Source of the DNA: JBMOKU01 sp049324315 | GTDB lineage: Bacteria > Bacillota > Clostridia > Peptostreptococcales > Thermotaleaceae | Assembly (NCBI GenBank): GCA_049324315.1 | Contig: JBMOKU010000033.1 | Span: 1 to 64,000 of the forward strand | Length of the DNA: 64,000 bases | Reading direction: 5' to 3' | Shown: positions 1 to 8,351 of the stretch, one piece after another | Layout: each line of letters starts with the position of its first letter | Position numbering within the stretch: the stretch's first letter is position 1 | The notes under the pieces: model-generated | Seen by the model: the letters and a program-made list of their open reading frames with translations, nothing else | Told to the model about the DNA's origin: nothing | Database searches by the model: none | Made by a program: the position numbers and the translations under genes

Positions 1-287
1 GGATCTGATAACTTCCTTTGGTAAAGTTGACATAGAAAAACTCCTCTCTGGTTTGGTATTATTTTCTAATTCTTACCAGAAAGGAGCTTCTTATATCGTC
101 CGCCCACAAAATATTTTACAGTCTCTACCCAAAATACAAAAAGATTTATACGCTAGAATTTTTGAAATTGCCTATTTTTCTAGGCTTGGTTGTTTCTCAC
201 AAAAACTCCATATCTCCATAATTCAATTCGCACATACTCGCTTCAACTTATCCTTGCGTATTTTTAAGTAACAGATCCCCCCTTAAA
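1..287. other. Left edge, no supported gene
   Basis: A 72-codon open frame on the plus strand (53-271) has a plausible GGAG-like stretch but no recognisable domain, and its composition resembles noncoding AT-rich DNA. It lies just downstream of the end of the minus-strand PadR gene. I see no RNA gene or repeat here. Confidence 0.3.
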
Positions 288-809
288 TTAATTTTCATTT
301 CCTACATCTTTTAACAGTCCTTCAAACCATTGAACATTTACCAAATGATGAGAAAGTGAATTTTCCAACATTCTTCTAAAATAAGTAGGGATAGTTTCAT
401 TATGCTCCAGAGATTGTTCTAATAAAGAAATTTTCTTTTTGGTTTGTTCGATTTGTATTTCTATTAGGCTTGTTAGCTCCTCGCTTTTATATTCATTAGC
501 AAATAGCATTGCTGCATAAAAAGATAAATTTATATAATCTGTCTTAGAGCCATACATGTACATCAATCTTTCAAATTCTTTATCCCCTAGTTCAGTAATG
601 ATATAATTACGTGTCTCTCTAGTATTGTTTAATTGATCAATTTTTTTAATATATTGTTTTTCTTCTAATTGTTGAAGATTATAATAGAATGACCCCTTAG
701 TGAAATTTACTATATATTTATAGTGTCTCTCTTCCATTAAAGCTAATAATTCGTATCCATAAGAACCTGGATTTTGTTTTAATAAACCTAAAATTAGTAA
801 TGGTATCAA
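288..809 (-). CDS. PadR-family transcriptional regulator
   Basis: DNA-binding regulator of 173 residues. Residues 1-80 form the PadR winged helix (hydrophobic start LLILGLL, then GYELLALMEE, then the GSFYYNLQQLEEKQYI recognition region), and residues 90-170 form the helical dimerisation segment typical of the long PadR subfamily. The start is TTG at 809: an AAAGGAGA ribosome binding site lies 8-9 bases upstream, and the nearby ATG at 817 meets a stop after two codons. It lies 54 bases downstream of the esterase gene in the same direction and probably shares its promoter at about 1900. PadR proteins usually repress transport or detoxification genes; the target here is unknown. Confidence 0.85.
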   Translation of the reverse strand: MIPLLILGLLKQNPGSYGYELLALMEERHYKYIVNFTKGSFYYNLQQLEEKQYIKKIDQLNNTRETRNYIITELGDKEFERLMYMYGSKTDYINLSFYAAMLFANEYKSEELTSLIEIQIEQTKKKISLLEQSLEHNETIPTYFRRMLENSLSHHLVNVQWFEGLLKDVGNEN

Positions 810-863
810 AAAAACATCTCCTTTATGTTCTTCATCAAAATTATATTGACAGTTATCTCATAA

Positions 864-1721
864 TTATAAGGTATAATCATTGTTGATTTGCATGACTTGA
901 GATGCAAAGTCCTCATATGATATTTTTCCTAATGCAAAGTCCATACTTTTTATATATATTTTTTCTGCTTTGGTATGCGTTCTAGCATGACTTAAATTTA
1001 GCAATTCATTTTCATTAATCAATGGCTTCAATACATGTTGCCTATTAGAAAAGGCTTCAAAATATCGCAAACCAAATTTTCTTTGAGAAATTGCATCAAT
1101 ATGAATACCATCAGGGTTAGATGTTAAACCTGATGCTGTGACAAAGAAACAATTATCTTGTTCAAAAGCGAACTTTTGTAACTCTTGATTAATGAAATTA
1201 TATTCAGTACAGCTTTTTCCAAATCCTTCTTTGCCTAAAAAATCTCCCAAACCACCAATAATAATTGGAATATCTGGAGCATTCAACTCCTTTCTAAGGG
1301 CGTCAATAATTAAAAGTAACTTTTTATAATATACTTTGTAGTTACCATTCATACTATCGTTTTCTCCTTGATGCCATAAAATTCCTGTTAACTCACTACT
1401 TTGCATAGCAAATTTAGCTTCAGTTATTGCGTGTCTAAAAAGTACTTGATCTACAACCCATTCATCCAGTGAGCTTCCACCTTCAGCACAAGGAATTAAA
1501 CCAATAGTATCTTCTTGATTTTGACGACACCATGCATCTGCAAATGAACCAGCCAGGCTTATTCCTGAAACAGGACGGTCATAATTGATGGGCTCAGTCA
1601 TCATTTGCCATCTACCATTGCGCAACATTTGTATTCTTTCATTATAAATCGGAGGTACTTCATGAATAAACCCCCTTCCAGCCATATTTGACTGTCCTAA
1701 CATTAAAAATGATTTAACCAT
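864..1721 (-). CDS. SASA-domain carbohydrate esterase (sialate O-acetylesterase/acetylxylan esterase-like)
   Basis: Predicted SGNH-type esterase that removes acetyl groups from sugars, cytoplasmic because no signal peptide is visible. The nucleophile block GQSNMAGRG is at residues 9-17 (Ser 11), the block HQGEND lies in the middle, and DGIHID near residue 205 supplies the acid-His pair, all as expected for SASA/CE6 proteins. I chose the second ATG (1721) because the AAAGG ribosome binding site at 1731-1735 abuts the first ATG (1730) but sits 9 bases from the second. It is the first gene of a probable two-gene unit with padR, driven by the palindrome-bearing promoter at 1860-1915. The natural substrate cannot be read from sequence. 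Confidence 0.85.
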   Translation of the reverse strand: MVKSFLMLGQSNMAGRGFIHEVPPIYNERIQMLRNGRWQMMTEPINYDRPVSGISLAGSFADAWCRQNQEDTIGLIPCAEGGSSLDEWVVDQVLFRHAITEAKFAMQSSELTGILWHQGENDSMNGNYKVYYKKLLLIIDALRKELNAPDIPIIIGGLGDFLGKEGFGKSCTEYNFINQELQKFAFEQDNCFFVTASGLTSNPDGIHIDAISQRKFGLRYFEAFSNRQHVLKPLINENELLNLSHARTHTKAEKIYIKSMDFALGKISYEDFASQVMQINNDYTL

Positions 1722-1859
1722 TTCTTTCATCCTTTCTTTTTATTTAATATTTATGAAGAAATGTTTCTGTTTCTCAATAAATATTAATCAATTACTTATT
1801 TATTTAATCCATTGCTTCATTAAATTCTTCTAGATATCAAAAACTACCAAATTTATATT

Positions 1860-1915
1860 TAGTCTAATTAGACTATTACACTTTAATATTATAGTCTAAT
1901 TAGACTAATTGTCAA
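1860..1915 (-). promoter_or_regulatory. SigA promoter with two identical operator palindromes
   Basis: On the minus strand TTGACA (1915-1910) is followed after exactly 16 bases by TATAAT (1893-1888). The perfect 16-base palindrome TAGTCTAATTAGACTA occupies most of the spacer (1892-1907) and recurs at 1860-1875, just downstream of the expected start point. The two centres are 32 bp apart, about three helical turns, so two repressor dimers would sit on one DNA face. It lies about 140 bases upstream of the esterase gene. The design indicates tight repression by a dimeric TetR-, MarR- or PadR-type protein; which one is not shown. Confidence 0.75.
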
Positions 1916-2152
1916 CTATATTTCTTCAAAAGTAACGCCAGAATATACTCTATATGATTCAGAGAAATATTCTTTAATTAACTCACAAATACATTTTTCT
2001 TTATTTATTAATAGATTAATTTCACATCCAAACTTCCAATCGCCTTCAGAGCTAATCAATAATAAAAAATAGTCGACTAAGGTGAATACTTTTACTTCAC
2101 CCCAGACGGCATAAATTTTTAGTATCCTGTAATTTAATTTATTTCTTGGCAT
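1916..2152 (-). CDS. Hypothetical 78-residue protein
   Basis: Not recognised. The frame is rich in Ile, Leu, Glu and Tyr, has an ATG start and a weak AAGAG ribosome binding site, and its stop codon directly abuts the -35 box of the next promoter. No membrane segment or motif is evident. It could be a small real protein or the tail of a decayed gene. Confidence 0.35.
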   Translation of the reverse strand: MPRNKLNYRILKIYAVWGEVKVFTLVDYFLLLISSEGDWKFGCEINLLINKEKCICELIKEYFSESYRVYSGVTFEEI

Positions 2153-2451
2153 TTATACTCTTACGCCCAAAACCCTTATACACTCACCTAGTCCTCGCTA
2201 TTTTTGCGTATTTATGCACCCCCTGGATCACAAATCCCTAAAACTCTTAGTCTGAGGAAACATAAAAACACACATTGAAAAAAGGATCAGATTCCTCTAA
2301 CCCTTTGGTACTGCACTATTTTCCCTCTATCCTCATGACTGTCTCTACGTGGATGGTGTATTCCAGTTAGCATACCATTATATGTAAATCCTATAACGGT
2401 CTAACCATTGTACTGGCATCTATTCTACTCCTAAAAAATAATGAAACTATA
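2153..2451. other. 300-base gap without a recognisable gene
   Basis: No frame longer than about 40 codons with a ribosome binding site is present. The stretch TCTCTACGTGGA near 2340 has a near copy at about 8294, but I could not assign it to a known element. It may be decayed coding DNA. Confidence 0.3.
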
Positions 2452-3423
2452 TCATAGCATATCATAAAACGACTTTTCACTGATGATAATCAAATCTTGT
2501 CCTTTTAAAATAAGATCTTCTGCCTTTTTCTGTTTATTTGATTTGCCATCTTTTATTGAAGCACAGTAATCATTGTTTCCAAGAACAAGAATATTGGTAT
2601 TTTTAGTTACTGAATCAGAAGGTATTCCACCAAGATTGACCACAATCTGTAGTGCATCTTTTCTTTGGAATTTTTCAAGAGTTCCAGTAAAACAAACTGA
2701 CATACCATAAATTGGATGACTTCTATCAAATTCGTCAGTTTCAGGTTTGAAATCCTTTAAATCAAAGCTCTTATCATGTGATGTTCTATTAAATGCGCTC
2801 AAATCAATGTTATTTATTCTACAATGGGTTTTCATATGCTCATAGACTTGATGTGTTGCTTCACAGTCTGCCAATGCTCTATGTTGAATATTTATTGGTA
2901 TCTCAAATTCATTCACCAAATCAACCAATCTGTGTCTTATATCCTTAAATAGCCTTCTACTTATCCTCATGGTATCTACGAAATCATTTGATAATGGCTT
3001 ATTAAAACAAATCATGTTGTTATCATATAGAAAGTTGATGTCAAAGTTTGCATTGTGTGCAATAATAACTGAATCACCTACAAACTCCATTAATTTAGGA
3101 AGTGCCTCATGAATTTTGGGAGCATCCTTAATCATTGCATTTGTAATTCCTGTAAGCTCGGTTATGTATTTATCTATCTTATTATCAGGCTTCACTAAAG
3201 TGGCGAACTCTGATATTCTTTCACCGTTTGAAAACTTAATTGCTGCTATTTCAATAATTTCATCATAACTTGGATCAAGTCCAGTTGTTTCTAGATCAAG
3301 AACAATATAATCGTCAATGAATTTTAGATGACTTTTTCCTTTCCTTTCTCTCATTGTCTTCGGTATTCCAGTAATTGAAACACCGTTTTCCAAATCAAAA
3401 GATATAGTTATTCCCAATGCCAT
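2452..3423 (-). CDS. DnaQ-like 3'-5' exonuclease with C-terminal BRCT domain
   Basis: DEDDh exonuclease of 323 residues. DLETTG (Asp43, Glu45) is the first catalytic block, HNANFD the second and HRALADCEAT the third. Residues 235-323 look like a BRCT domain (GMSVCFTGTLEKFQRKDALQIV, shown here as separate pieces in the protein, and the GG turn), the same pairing seen in the PolC-type epsilon-like exonucleases of Firmicutes. Such proteins trim 3' ends during DNA repair. An AAAGGGG ribosome binding site lies about 9 bases upstream of the ATG. It is the last gene outside, or at the boundary of, the conjugative element; its direction matches the element but its function looks chromosomal. Confidence 0.85.
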   Translation of the reverse strand: MALGITISFDLENGVSITGIPKTMRERKGKSHLKFIDDYIVLDLETTGLDPSYDEIIEIAAIKFSNGERISEFATLVKPDNKIDKYITELTGITNAMIKDAPKIHEALPKLMEFVGDSVIIAHNANFDINFLYDNNMICFNKPLSNDFVDTMRISRRLFKDIRHRLVDLVNEFEIPINIQHRALADCEATHQVYEHMKTHCRINNIDLSAFNRTSHDKSFDLKDFKPETDEFDRSHPIYGMSVCFTGTLEKFQRKDALQIVVNLGGIPSDSVTKNTNILVLGNNDYCASIKDGKSNKQKKAEDLILKGQDLIIISEKSFYDML

Positions 3424-3612
3424 GTTACCATACCCCTTTCATGTGCATACCCATTCTATAGACAGTATTTTTAGAATAATTATATCATAATAATTTCCAT
3501 TAAAATACTTTCATAGGTTATTTCTACCAACTGAAAAGAATCCAAGAGTCAACTAGAATTTATATGCTATTAGGTATTAATAGTATCTGACACAGTATTT
3601 AAGAATTTACTT

Positions 3613-3653
3613 GCGTAAAAAATCCTCTGACGAAGATTCTTCATCAGAGGATT
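3613..3653 (-). terminator. Rho-independent terminator of the recombinase gene
   Basis: An 11-base perfect stem (AATCCTCTGA with its complement TCAGAGGATT) closes a short loop and is followed on the minus strand by TTTTTT. It lies 45 bases after the recombinase stop codon. Confidence 0.85.
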
Positions 3654-3695
3654 TATACTTTATTCCTCTACTCCCTAACCAACAAAGTGACGGCC

Positions 3696-5411
3696 TCACA
3701 ATGTGTCGGTTGAGGAATAGGAAGGCAAATCTTTCACATCATTTTGAGTCCTCTTTTTATTAATCTGCTTGTTCATTTTACTCTGTACAGCATTAAAATA
3801 TCCAGTTTTATAAACGAAGGTTAGCTTATATGGATTAGTATTTTCATCCTCGTCAATCTCACCAACAATAACCTTATCTACAATACTTTCAAATACACAG
3901 CGATCAAAAGATGTTAGGACTTCATTATTCTCAAGCACCTTTCGGAAGTGTTCAATTCTTTTTTCTAAGTCGATTTCTTCTTTAGAAGACTTCTCCAACT
4001 GCTCTCTCTCACTTGATAGTCCTTCCAAGGTCGATTCTAACTCTCCGTATTTCTTTTCATAGGTTGCTTTATCTATCACTTCTTCCAAACGCATATCAAT
4101 AAGCCTATTACGTTTCTGCTCTATGGCTTGGATTTCATTTTCTATTTTAGTCAGACGTTTTTGAAAATCATTTCCACTTAAAACGGCTTCCATTCTTTTT
4201 ACAAGTTCATCCAGTACATCAGAATTATTATAGCATAATAATTTATATGATTCCACAAAAGCATCTTCAATAATCTTTTCTTCAATTGCTTTACTATGGG
4301 TACAATATTTTTTACCCTTCTTTGTGGCGGTTACACACTGCCAGATGACTTTTTCGTGTGCAGTACCACTGTGCCAATTTCGACGGGATAAATTACTTCC
4401 ACAAAAGGCACATTCTAACTTACTACTAAAGGCATATTTTCTACTGTATTTTTCACGTTTTCCTTTTTCAACACCACGACGATTAGCGCCCCTTTTGCTT
4501 AAAATTGCTTGTGCTTTCTCAAATACTTCTTCACTGATAATAGGCTCATGGTGGTTCTTTACATAGAACTGATCTTCTTCACCACGATTATCCAGTCTTC
4601 TTTTTGAAATAGGGTCAACTGTGAAAGTTTTACCCTGCAAAACATCCCCTTTATATTTTTCATTTTTAATAATTCCTAAAACTCCTGTATCATGCCATTC
4701 GGTATTACCATATTTGGTTTTATATCCAAGCTGGGTCAACTCTTTTGCGATTACATATGCACCAACACCTTCAATGTACCGGTCAAATATATACCTCACA
4801 ATATCTGCTTCCGCTTCGTTAATAGAAATGCTCTTATCGGTAGGATCATAATCGTACCCCAAGCAGCTTGCAAAGCCAACAAGTTCACCACGCCTCATTT
4901 TCATCTTTAATCCTTTTTTAACATTGGCTGAAATATTCTCAACCTCTTGCTGTGCAACAGAACTTAATATGACAAGCAGCAATTCACCGTCCATTGTCAT
5001 CGTATTAATGTTTTCATCTTCAAAAAACACAGCAATATTTCTTTCTTTTAACATACGTACATATTTCAATGTATCCAAAGTATTTCTTGCAAACCTTGAT
5101 ATGGATTTAGTAATAACCATATCAATTTTTCCATCCATACAGTCATTAATCATTCGTTGGAAATTTTCACGCTTTGTTACCTGTGTACCAGTTATAGCTT
5201 CATCTGCATAGATATCTACAAGTACCCAATCCTTACGCTTATTTACTAAGTCCGTGTAATACATAACCTGTGATTTATAACTGTTTAATTGTTCCTCTGA
5301 ATCCGTACTAACCCTTGCATAAGGAGCAACACGCAGAACATCTGCTACCTTTCCAGCTGTACGTTCAGATATTTTTCTATTTGCCTTGATTATTTCAACT
5401 TCATGCATCAT
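3696..5411 (-). CDS. Large serine recombinase (integrase of the element)
   Basis: Site-specific recombinase of 571 residues that would catalyse integration and excision. The resolvase domain covers about residues 25-180 (YARVSTDSEEQ with catalytic Ser35, then ITKSISRFARN). A recombinase domain follows at about 185-310. A zinc ribbon comes next (CAFCGSNLSRR plus later WQC and KYC cysteines) and then a coiled coil at about 420-490. This is the full-length architecture of TnpX/transposon-type large serine recombinases. An AAGGAG site lies 5 bases before the first ATG and 8 before the second, so the start is 5411 or 5408. It is followed by a strong terminator and sits at the presumed element end. 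Confidence 0.9.
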   Translation of the reverse strand: MMHEVEIIKANRKISERTAGKVADVLRVAPYARVSTDSEEQLNSYKSQVMYYTDLVNKRKDWVLVDIYADEAITGTQVTKRENFQRMINDCMDGKIDMVITKSISRFARNTLDTLKYVRMLKERNIAVFFEDENINTMTMDGELLLVILSSVAQQEVENISANVKKGLKMKMRRGELVGFASCLGYDYDPTDKSISINEAEADIVRYIFDRYIEGVGAYVIAKELTQLGYKTKYGNTEWHDTGVLGIIKNEKYKGDVLQGKTFTVDPISKRRLDNRGEEDQFYVKNHHEPIISEEVFEKAQAILSKRGANRRGVEKGKREKYSRKYAFSSKLECAFCGSNLSRRNWHSGTAHEKVIWQCVTATKKGKKYCTHSKAIEEKIIEDAFVESYKLLCYNNSDVLDELVKRMEAVLSGNDFQKRLTKIENEIQAIEQKRNRLIDMRLEEVIDKATYEKKYGELESTLEGLSSEREQLEKSSKEEIDLEKRIEHFRKVLENNEVLTSFDRCVFESIVDKVIVGEIDEDENTNPYKLTFVYKTGYFNAVQSKMNKQINKKRTQNDVKDLPSYSSTDTL

Positions 5412-5484
5412 ACGTTCTCCTTTCAGCTTTTTATTATTACGGAATCAGTATAATAATCTATTGGCTATATGACAAATGTGCAAA

Positions 5485-5631
5485 TTAAGATGTCAGGTCT
5501 GAGATAACGCCATAATCCTGCATCAACTTATTCTTAATCATTGTAAATTCTTTTTCTGTTATCAGAGCTAAAGACAATAATTGCCCCAACATGGCAATCT
5601 GCATACTATATCGAATCAATCTATCTTTCAT
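5485..5631 (-). CDS. 48-residue SHOCT-like small protein
   Basis: Too short for usual ORF calling. The C-terminal half (LLSLALITEKEFTMIKNKLM) fits the SHOCT short helical domain, with an acidic hairpin ITEKEF followed by a helix ending in KL. AAAGGGGG lies 6 bases upstream of the ATG, an excellent ribosome binding site. Similar mini-proteins are common just upstream of serine recombinases in conjugative elements and presumably act in oligomerisation or as recombination accessory factors. The 73-base gap to the recombinase suggests one transcript. Its function is unproven. Confidence 0.7.
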   Translation of the reverse strand: MKDRLIRYSMQIAMLGQLLSLALITEKEFTMIKNKLMQDYGVISDLTS

Positions 5632-5643
5632 GGAAATCCCCCT

Positions 5644-5802
5644 TTAATCTCCAATGTTTCTTAAATTTACAGAATTAGGAGTACGCTCTAATTGGATACT
5701 CATATAACTCGTATAAATAAACGTACCCCTATCCTGTATTTCTGTTTTGATTTTATCTTAATTTGTGGGTTTATCCGGCAGGCAGCGGTTGACTGCCCTC
5801 AT
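5644..5802 (-). pseudogene. Small ORF interrupted by one in-frame stop
   Basis: An ATG at 5802 is preceded by GGGGAGGTG at good spacing and by a CCCCG...CGGGG hairpin next to the ribosome binding site. The frame codes for 14 residues, meets TAA at 5758-5760, and then stays open for another 37 codons to 5644, 13 bases before the SHOCT gene. The good initiation region and the open extension suggest a roughly 52-residue gene hit by a nonsense mutation, or a short leader peptide. No family was recognised. Confidence 0.4.
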
Positions 5803-6129
5803 AGGAATCACACCTCCCCGTCAGTGACCGGGGCGTACTCTGGGATCTAACCTCGACTGTACGCAAGTATCATTGTCCCTCCGTATGTATCATCGCCTTA
5901 AATGTAACCACATTTATTTATTGCACGAGTAGTTATCGCTTACACCTTACCTTCATCCAATCCGTAAACGGTATTGATTCTTCGGCTGAAATCCAGAAAA
6001 TACTGGACAGGTGATCTTGGCGTACCTACAACATGGCTTTCCTTTACAGGCATACGGGGAAAGTACCGAACAAAACACCTATTCAATTGTCAAAGTACGT
6101 TTGAGAGGGGGGTAGTATATGTCCCTCTA
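5803..6129. other. Element-end noncoding region
   Basis: No supported gene. The region includes a CCCCG/CGGGG hairpin (about 5816-5833) next to a ribosome binding site. It lies between the sigma-like gene and the recombinase, where excisionase genes or regulatory sites usually sit, but none was recognised. Confidence 0.3.
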
Positions 6130-6588
6130 TTAATCAGCAGATTTTTGGGGCGATTTCGCAGGGGTATAGAAAAATTTTTTCATAAATTTTTCTATATTCT
6201 TTAATCCACGATCAATCGAATCTCTAATAGTGCTTTCTCCAACCCCTTCAGTTCTTGCTATTTCTGTTTTACTCATTCCGAGAAAGAAATGAGCATAAAT
6301 TCGCTTGGCCTGTTTTTCTGGGAGGCTGTTGATAGCAGCATACAACTCTCGTCTGTTTAGCTTTCGCTCATATATTTCTTCTGGTGATAAAACCAGCAAC
6401 ACAACATCCTTTTCAATGTTGTCGCCAGCATCAAGGGAATAATATGCCTTATGAACACGTCTGCGTTCAAAATCTGCATGTTCTTTTCTGTTAAATTGTG
6501 TCAATAGCTCTACTATTTCATCTGGAACTTCAACGAAAAAGTCAGATTGGTAGAATGGATAATAATCTCTTAAATTGATTATTTTCAT
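6130..6588 (-). CDS. Small sigma-70 region 4-like regulator of the element
   Basis: A 152-residue protein typical of Tn916/Tn1549-type elements. The C-terminal half contains a region-4 helix-turn-helix (LPEKQAKRIYAHFFLG, then MSKTEIARTEGVGESTIRDS), with no clear region 2, so it probably acts as a DNA-binding activator of excision or transfer genes. The start is the ATG at 6588, with GGAGG 7 bases upstream. The same frame stays open upstream but only through a terminator hairpin, so the longer reading is rejected. Confidence 0.8.
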   Translation of the reverse strand: MKIINLRDYYPFYQSDFFVEVPDEIVELLTQFNRKEHADFERRRVHKAYYSLDAGDNIEKDVVLLVLSPEEIYERKLNRRELYAAINSLPEKQAKRIYAHFFLGMSKTEIARTEGVGESTIRDSIDRGLKNIEKFMKKFFYTPAKSPQKSAD

Positions 6589-6765
6589 AATTGAACCTCC
6601 GTTTTGATTTTTTATAAATGAAAAAACCAAAACAGAGGGAGGGGAACGGCATCCTGATGGGTATTTTAAAAATCGAAGAAGATAGGGCTTGTCCACTTTA
6701 AAATATTGTAGAAATAAAGAAGACAGCTTTAGGCTTATTAGTCGAAAATCCAAGTATTTTGGCAA

Positions 6766-6808
6766 TAAGAAAGCCGCAATTTGCTTATTGCAAATTGCAG
6801 CTTTCAAG
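6766..6808 (-). terminator. Strong hairpin, probable terminator
   Basis: A stem of about 17 base pairs (AAAGCTGCAATTTGC with GCAAATTGCGGCTTT) closes a five-base loop and is followed on the minus strand by TCTTATT. It separates the riboswitch-controlled transcript upstream from the sigma-like gene. Confidence 0.6.
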
Positions 6809-6896
6809 GTTAAATGGCATGTATTTAGTTGTGGGATAATTGGAGGCCGTAATTTATCCCATAGAAATAGAAGATGGATACAACTGCATAAACCTG

Positions 6897-6932
6897 CTAT
6901 TTTAGCACCTTTAACATAAATTTATTTTTCAT
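6897..6932 (-). pseudogene. 11-codon ORF downstream of a c-di-GMP riboswitch, probable truncated gene
   Basis: GAGGTG lies 6 bases before an ATG at 6932. The frame reads a lysine-rich start resembling the first residues of a signal peptide (MKNKFMLKVLK) and stops at TAG. Genes behind c-di-GMP-I riboswitches often encode secreted proteins, so this may be the stub of one, cut off by the ICE boundary or a rearrangement. A functional short peptide cannot be excluded. Confidence 0.4.
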
Positions 6933-7089
6933 CTGTAGCACCTCACTCACTTAAAAATCGAAAACAAAAACAATGATAAGGACAATGTTTATATCACTGT
7001 TATATGTTGTCGAAAACAGTCAGTTCCTGTGTTGCCCCCAGTCCTCATAGTGAACCTTCAGCACTAAGCAATGTGAGTTGTGCTAAACA

Positions 7090-7119
7090 GACAAAAACCT
7101 GCCGCTAAATTTGGCAGGT
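7090..7119 (-). terminator. Terminator of c-di-GMP riboswitch 1
   Basis: ACCTGCC and GGCAGGT form a 7-bp stem (7097-7119) followed on the minus strand by TTTTTG. It lies directly after the aptamer, as in transcription-terminating riboswitches. Confidence 0.75.
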
Positions 7120-7137
7120 GTAGATACGTCTCCATCT

Positions 7138-7223
7138 GCGGCAACCAGGCTATCATAGTACCGGTAGGTACCTTAGACCCTATGGCTTTGCGTCCCTGCC
7201 TTTAGACAGGTTTGCCCTTAGCG
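7138..7223 (-). promoter_or_regulatory. Cyclic-di-GMP-I riboswitch (GEMM-I), copy 1
   Basis: On the minus strand the conserved blocks appear in order: AGGGCAAAC, a short stem with an AAAGG loop, GGGACGCAAAGCC, a GGTCTAAGG segment, and a closing stem with CCTGGTTGCCGC. These are the hallmark sequence and tetraloop-receptor features of the c-di-GMP-I aptamer. The aptamer senses c-di-GMP and here probably controls the terminator at 7090-7119 ahead of the 11-codon ORF. Confidence 0.9.
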
Positions 7224-7244
7224 CTGAAAAATTATATGAATGAT

Positions 7245-7312
7245 ATAAAAAAATAAAATCACCTTTCCTTTTTTGTCCTTCATACAAATAAACAAAATAG
7301 GAAGGTGATTTG
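7245..7312 (-). terminator. Terminator after the ECF sigma/anti-sigma pair
   Basis: AAATCACCTT and AAGGTGATTT, extended by TTTTGT/ACAAAA pairs, form a long stem; on the minus strand it is followed by TATTTTTTT. It lies 90 bases downstream of the anti-sigma stop codon. Confidence 0.75.
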
Positions 7313-7401
7313 TTACAGTTTACTTCAAAATTTTTACTTTTTTATTTTCTTCTGAAAACTAAAGATTCTAATATTTGTCTAAACATAGTAAGAATCAAGC
7401 A

Positions 7402-7665
7402 TTAATTAAATAGTCTCACTACCTTTGCGAACACTGCTGAGGCGCCTCGCCAGACCTTCTCATTCCTTGATTTACATTTATAGTTTCCTATCAACTTATT
7501 TATTCTTTCATCTAATTCGGGAGGAAAAGGTATTTCTTCTGGAAATTTGTTTTCATCTTCCATTTCATTTATAATATTTTCTACATGGCAGGCTCCAGCA
7601 TATTCAAACATTGCTTCGAGCATTTTTTCTTTAGCCGCCGCTTTCTGAACCAAAAAACCATCCAT
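7402..7665 (-). CDS. Putative truncated anti-sigma factor
   Basis: An 87-residue soluble protein that overlaps the ECF sigma gene by 35 bases, as cognate anti-sigma genes usually do. Its acidic N-terminal segment (FEYAGACHVENIINEMEDE) followed by a Pro-rich stretch resembles the cytoplasmic part of clostridial anti-sigma factors. It ends with a basic segment and VFAKVVRLFN, where a membrane helix and extracellular domain would normally follow, so it appears to lack its membrane anchor. An AGGAG ribosome binding site lies 9-10 bases upstream. It could be a decayed partner or a genuinely soluble regulator. Confidence 0.55.
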   Translation of the reverse strand: MDGFLVQKAAAKEKMLEAMFEYAGACHVENIINEMEDENKFPEEIPFPPELDERINKLIGNYKCKSRNEKVWRGASAVFAKVVRLFN

Positions 7666-8218
7666 TTTCTATAAGCTCCTCACTTTGTGATAATAACTTG
7701 ATCAAGCTTCTTTTTGCACGATAAAGTCTGACTCTAACATTCTCCTGAGTAATATTGAGTATTTTTGCAATTTCGTTGTCCGAATAGAAATAAAAAAACT
7801 TAAGCGAAATAATATCCGAATACGCAGGGTGAAGCTCTTTAATCTTGGATACTATTTGGCTAAACATTTCCATACTAATAAGTTTTTCATCAATCATCTG
7901 GCTGTCATCAGGCAAAGCATCTTCCATGCCCTCAAGTGACATATGGTTTCGCCTTTTTCTCTCCCTGTACATGTTTATTGAGATGTTTCTAACAATAATA
8001 ACAACAAAAGCCCTTGTCTTGTTACAGTTTATCTCATCTATTTTATCTAAATTGCCTACTAATTTTATAAATGCAGCTTGTACTGCATCTTGCGCTAGCT
8101 GATAATCATTTAAAACCCTGTAAGAGACTTTAAACATATCCTTCCCGTACTTTATATATAAGGCTTCAAGCTTATTCCGGCTCTGTTCATCCTTAATAGT
8201 TGCAAAAAATATTAGCAT
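7631..8218 (-). CDS. ECF-type sigma factor
   Basis: A 195-residue sigma-70 family factor. Region 2 spans about residues 20-90 (LYIKYGKDMFKVSYRVL, AQDAVQAAFIKL and the DNA-melting segment up to NISINMYRERKRR). Region 4 is at about 125-180 (ISLKFFYFYSDNEIAKILNI, then ENVRVRLYRAKRSL). AAGGTGG lies 6-7 bases before the ATG. The transcript begins upstream of a c-di-GMP-I riboswitch and its terminator, 90 bases before the start, so expression should respond to c-di-GMP. The next gene is a short probable anti-sigma. The regulon is not visible here. Confidence 0.85.
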   Translation of the reverse strand: MLIFFATIKDEQSRNKLEALYIKYGKDMFKVSYRVLNDYQLAQDAVQAAFIKLVGNLDKIDEINCNKTRAFVVIIVRNISINMYRERKRRNHMSLEGMEDALPDDSQMIDEKLISMEMFSQIVSKIKELHPAYSDIISLKFFYFYSDNEIAKILNITQENVRVRLYRAKRSLIKLLSQSEELIENGWFFGSESGG

Positions 8219-8307
8219 ATTATCCCACCTTATATTCTAAAAATATTAAGATTTAAACCAATCTTGACACAAGCCATCATGCATTTGCCCGATCTCTACG
8301 TGGACAC

Positions 8308-8333
8308 AAAAAAACTGCCCCAAAAAAGGGCAG
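8308..8333 (-). terminator. Terminator of c-di-GMP riboswitch 2
   Basis: CTGCCC and GGGCAG pair around a T-rich loop, and the stem is followed on the minus strand by seven T residues. It sits between the aptamer and the ECF sigma gene. Confidence 0.8.
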
Positions 8334-8351
8334 GCAAAAACAAAAATATCT

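Noticed and set aside
53..271. 72-codon plus-strand frame at the left edge
   Set aside because: No family resemblance and no supporting context; kept only as a gap note.
6589..6807. Upstream extension of the sigma-like gene
   Set aside because: The extension runs through a hairpin terminator and an AT-rich leader; GGAGG at 7 bases from ATG 6588 fixes the start.
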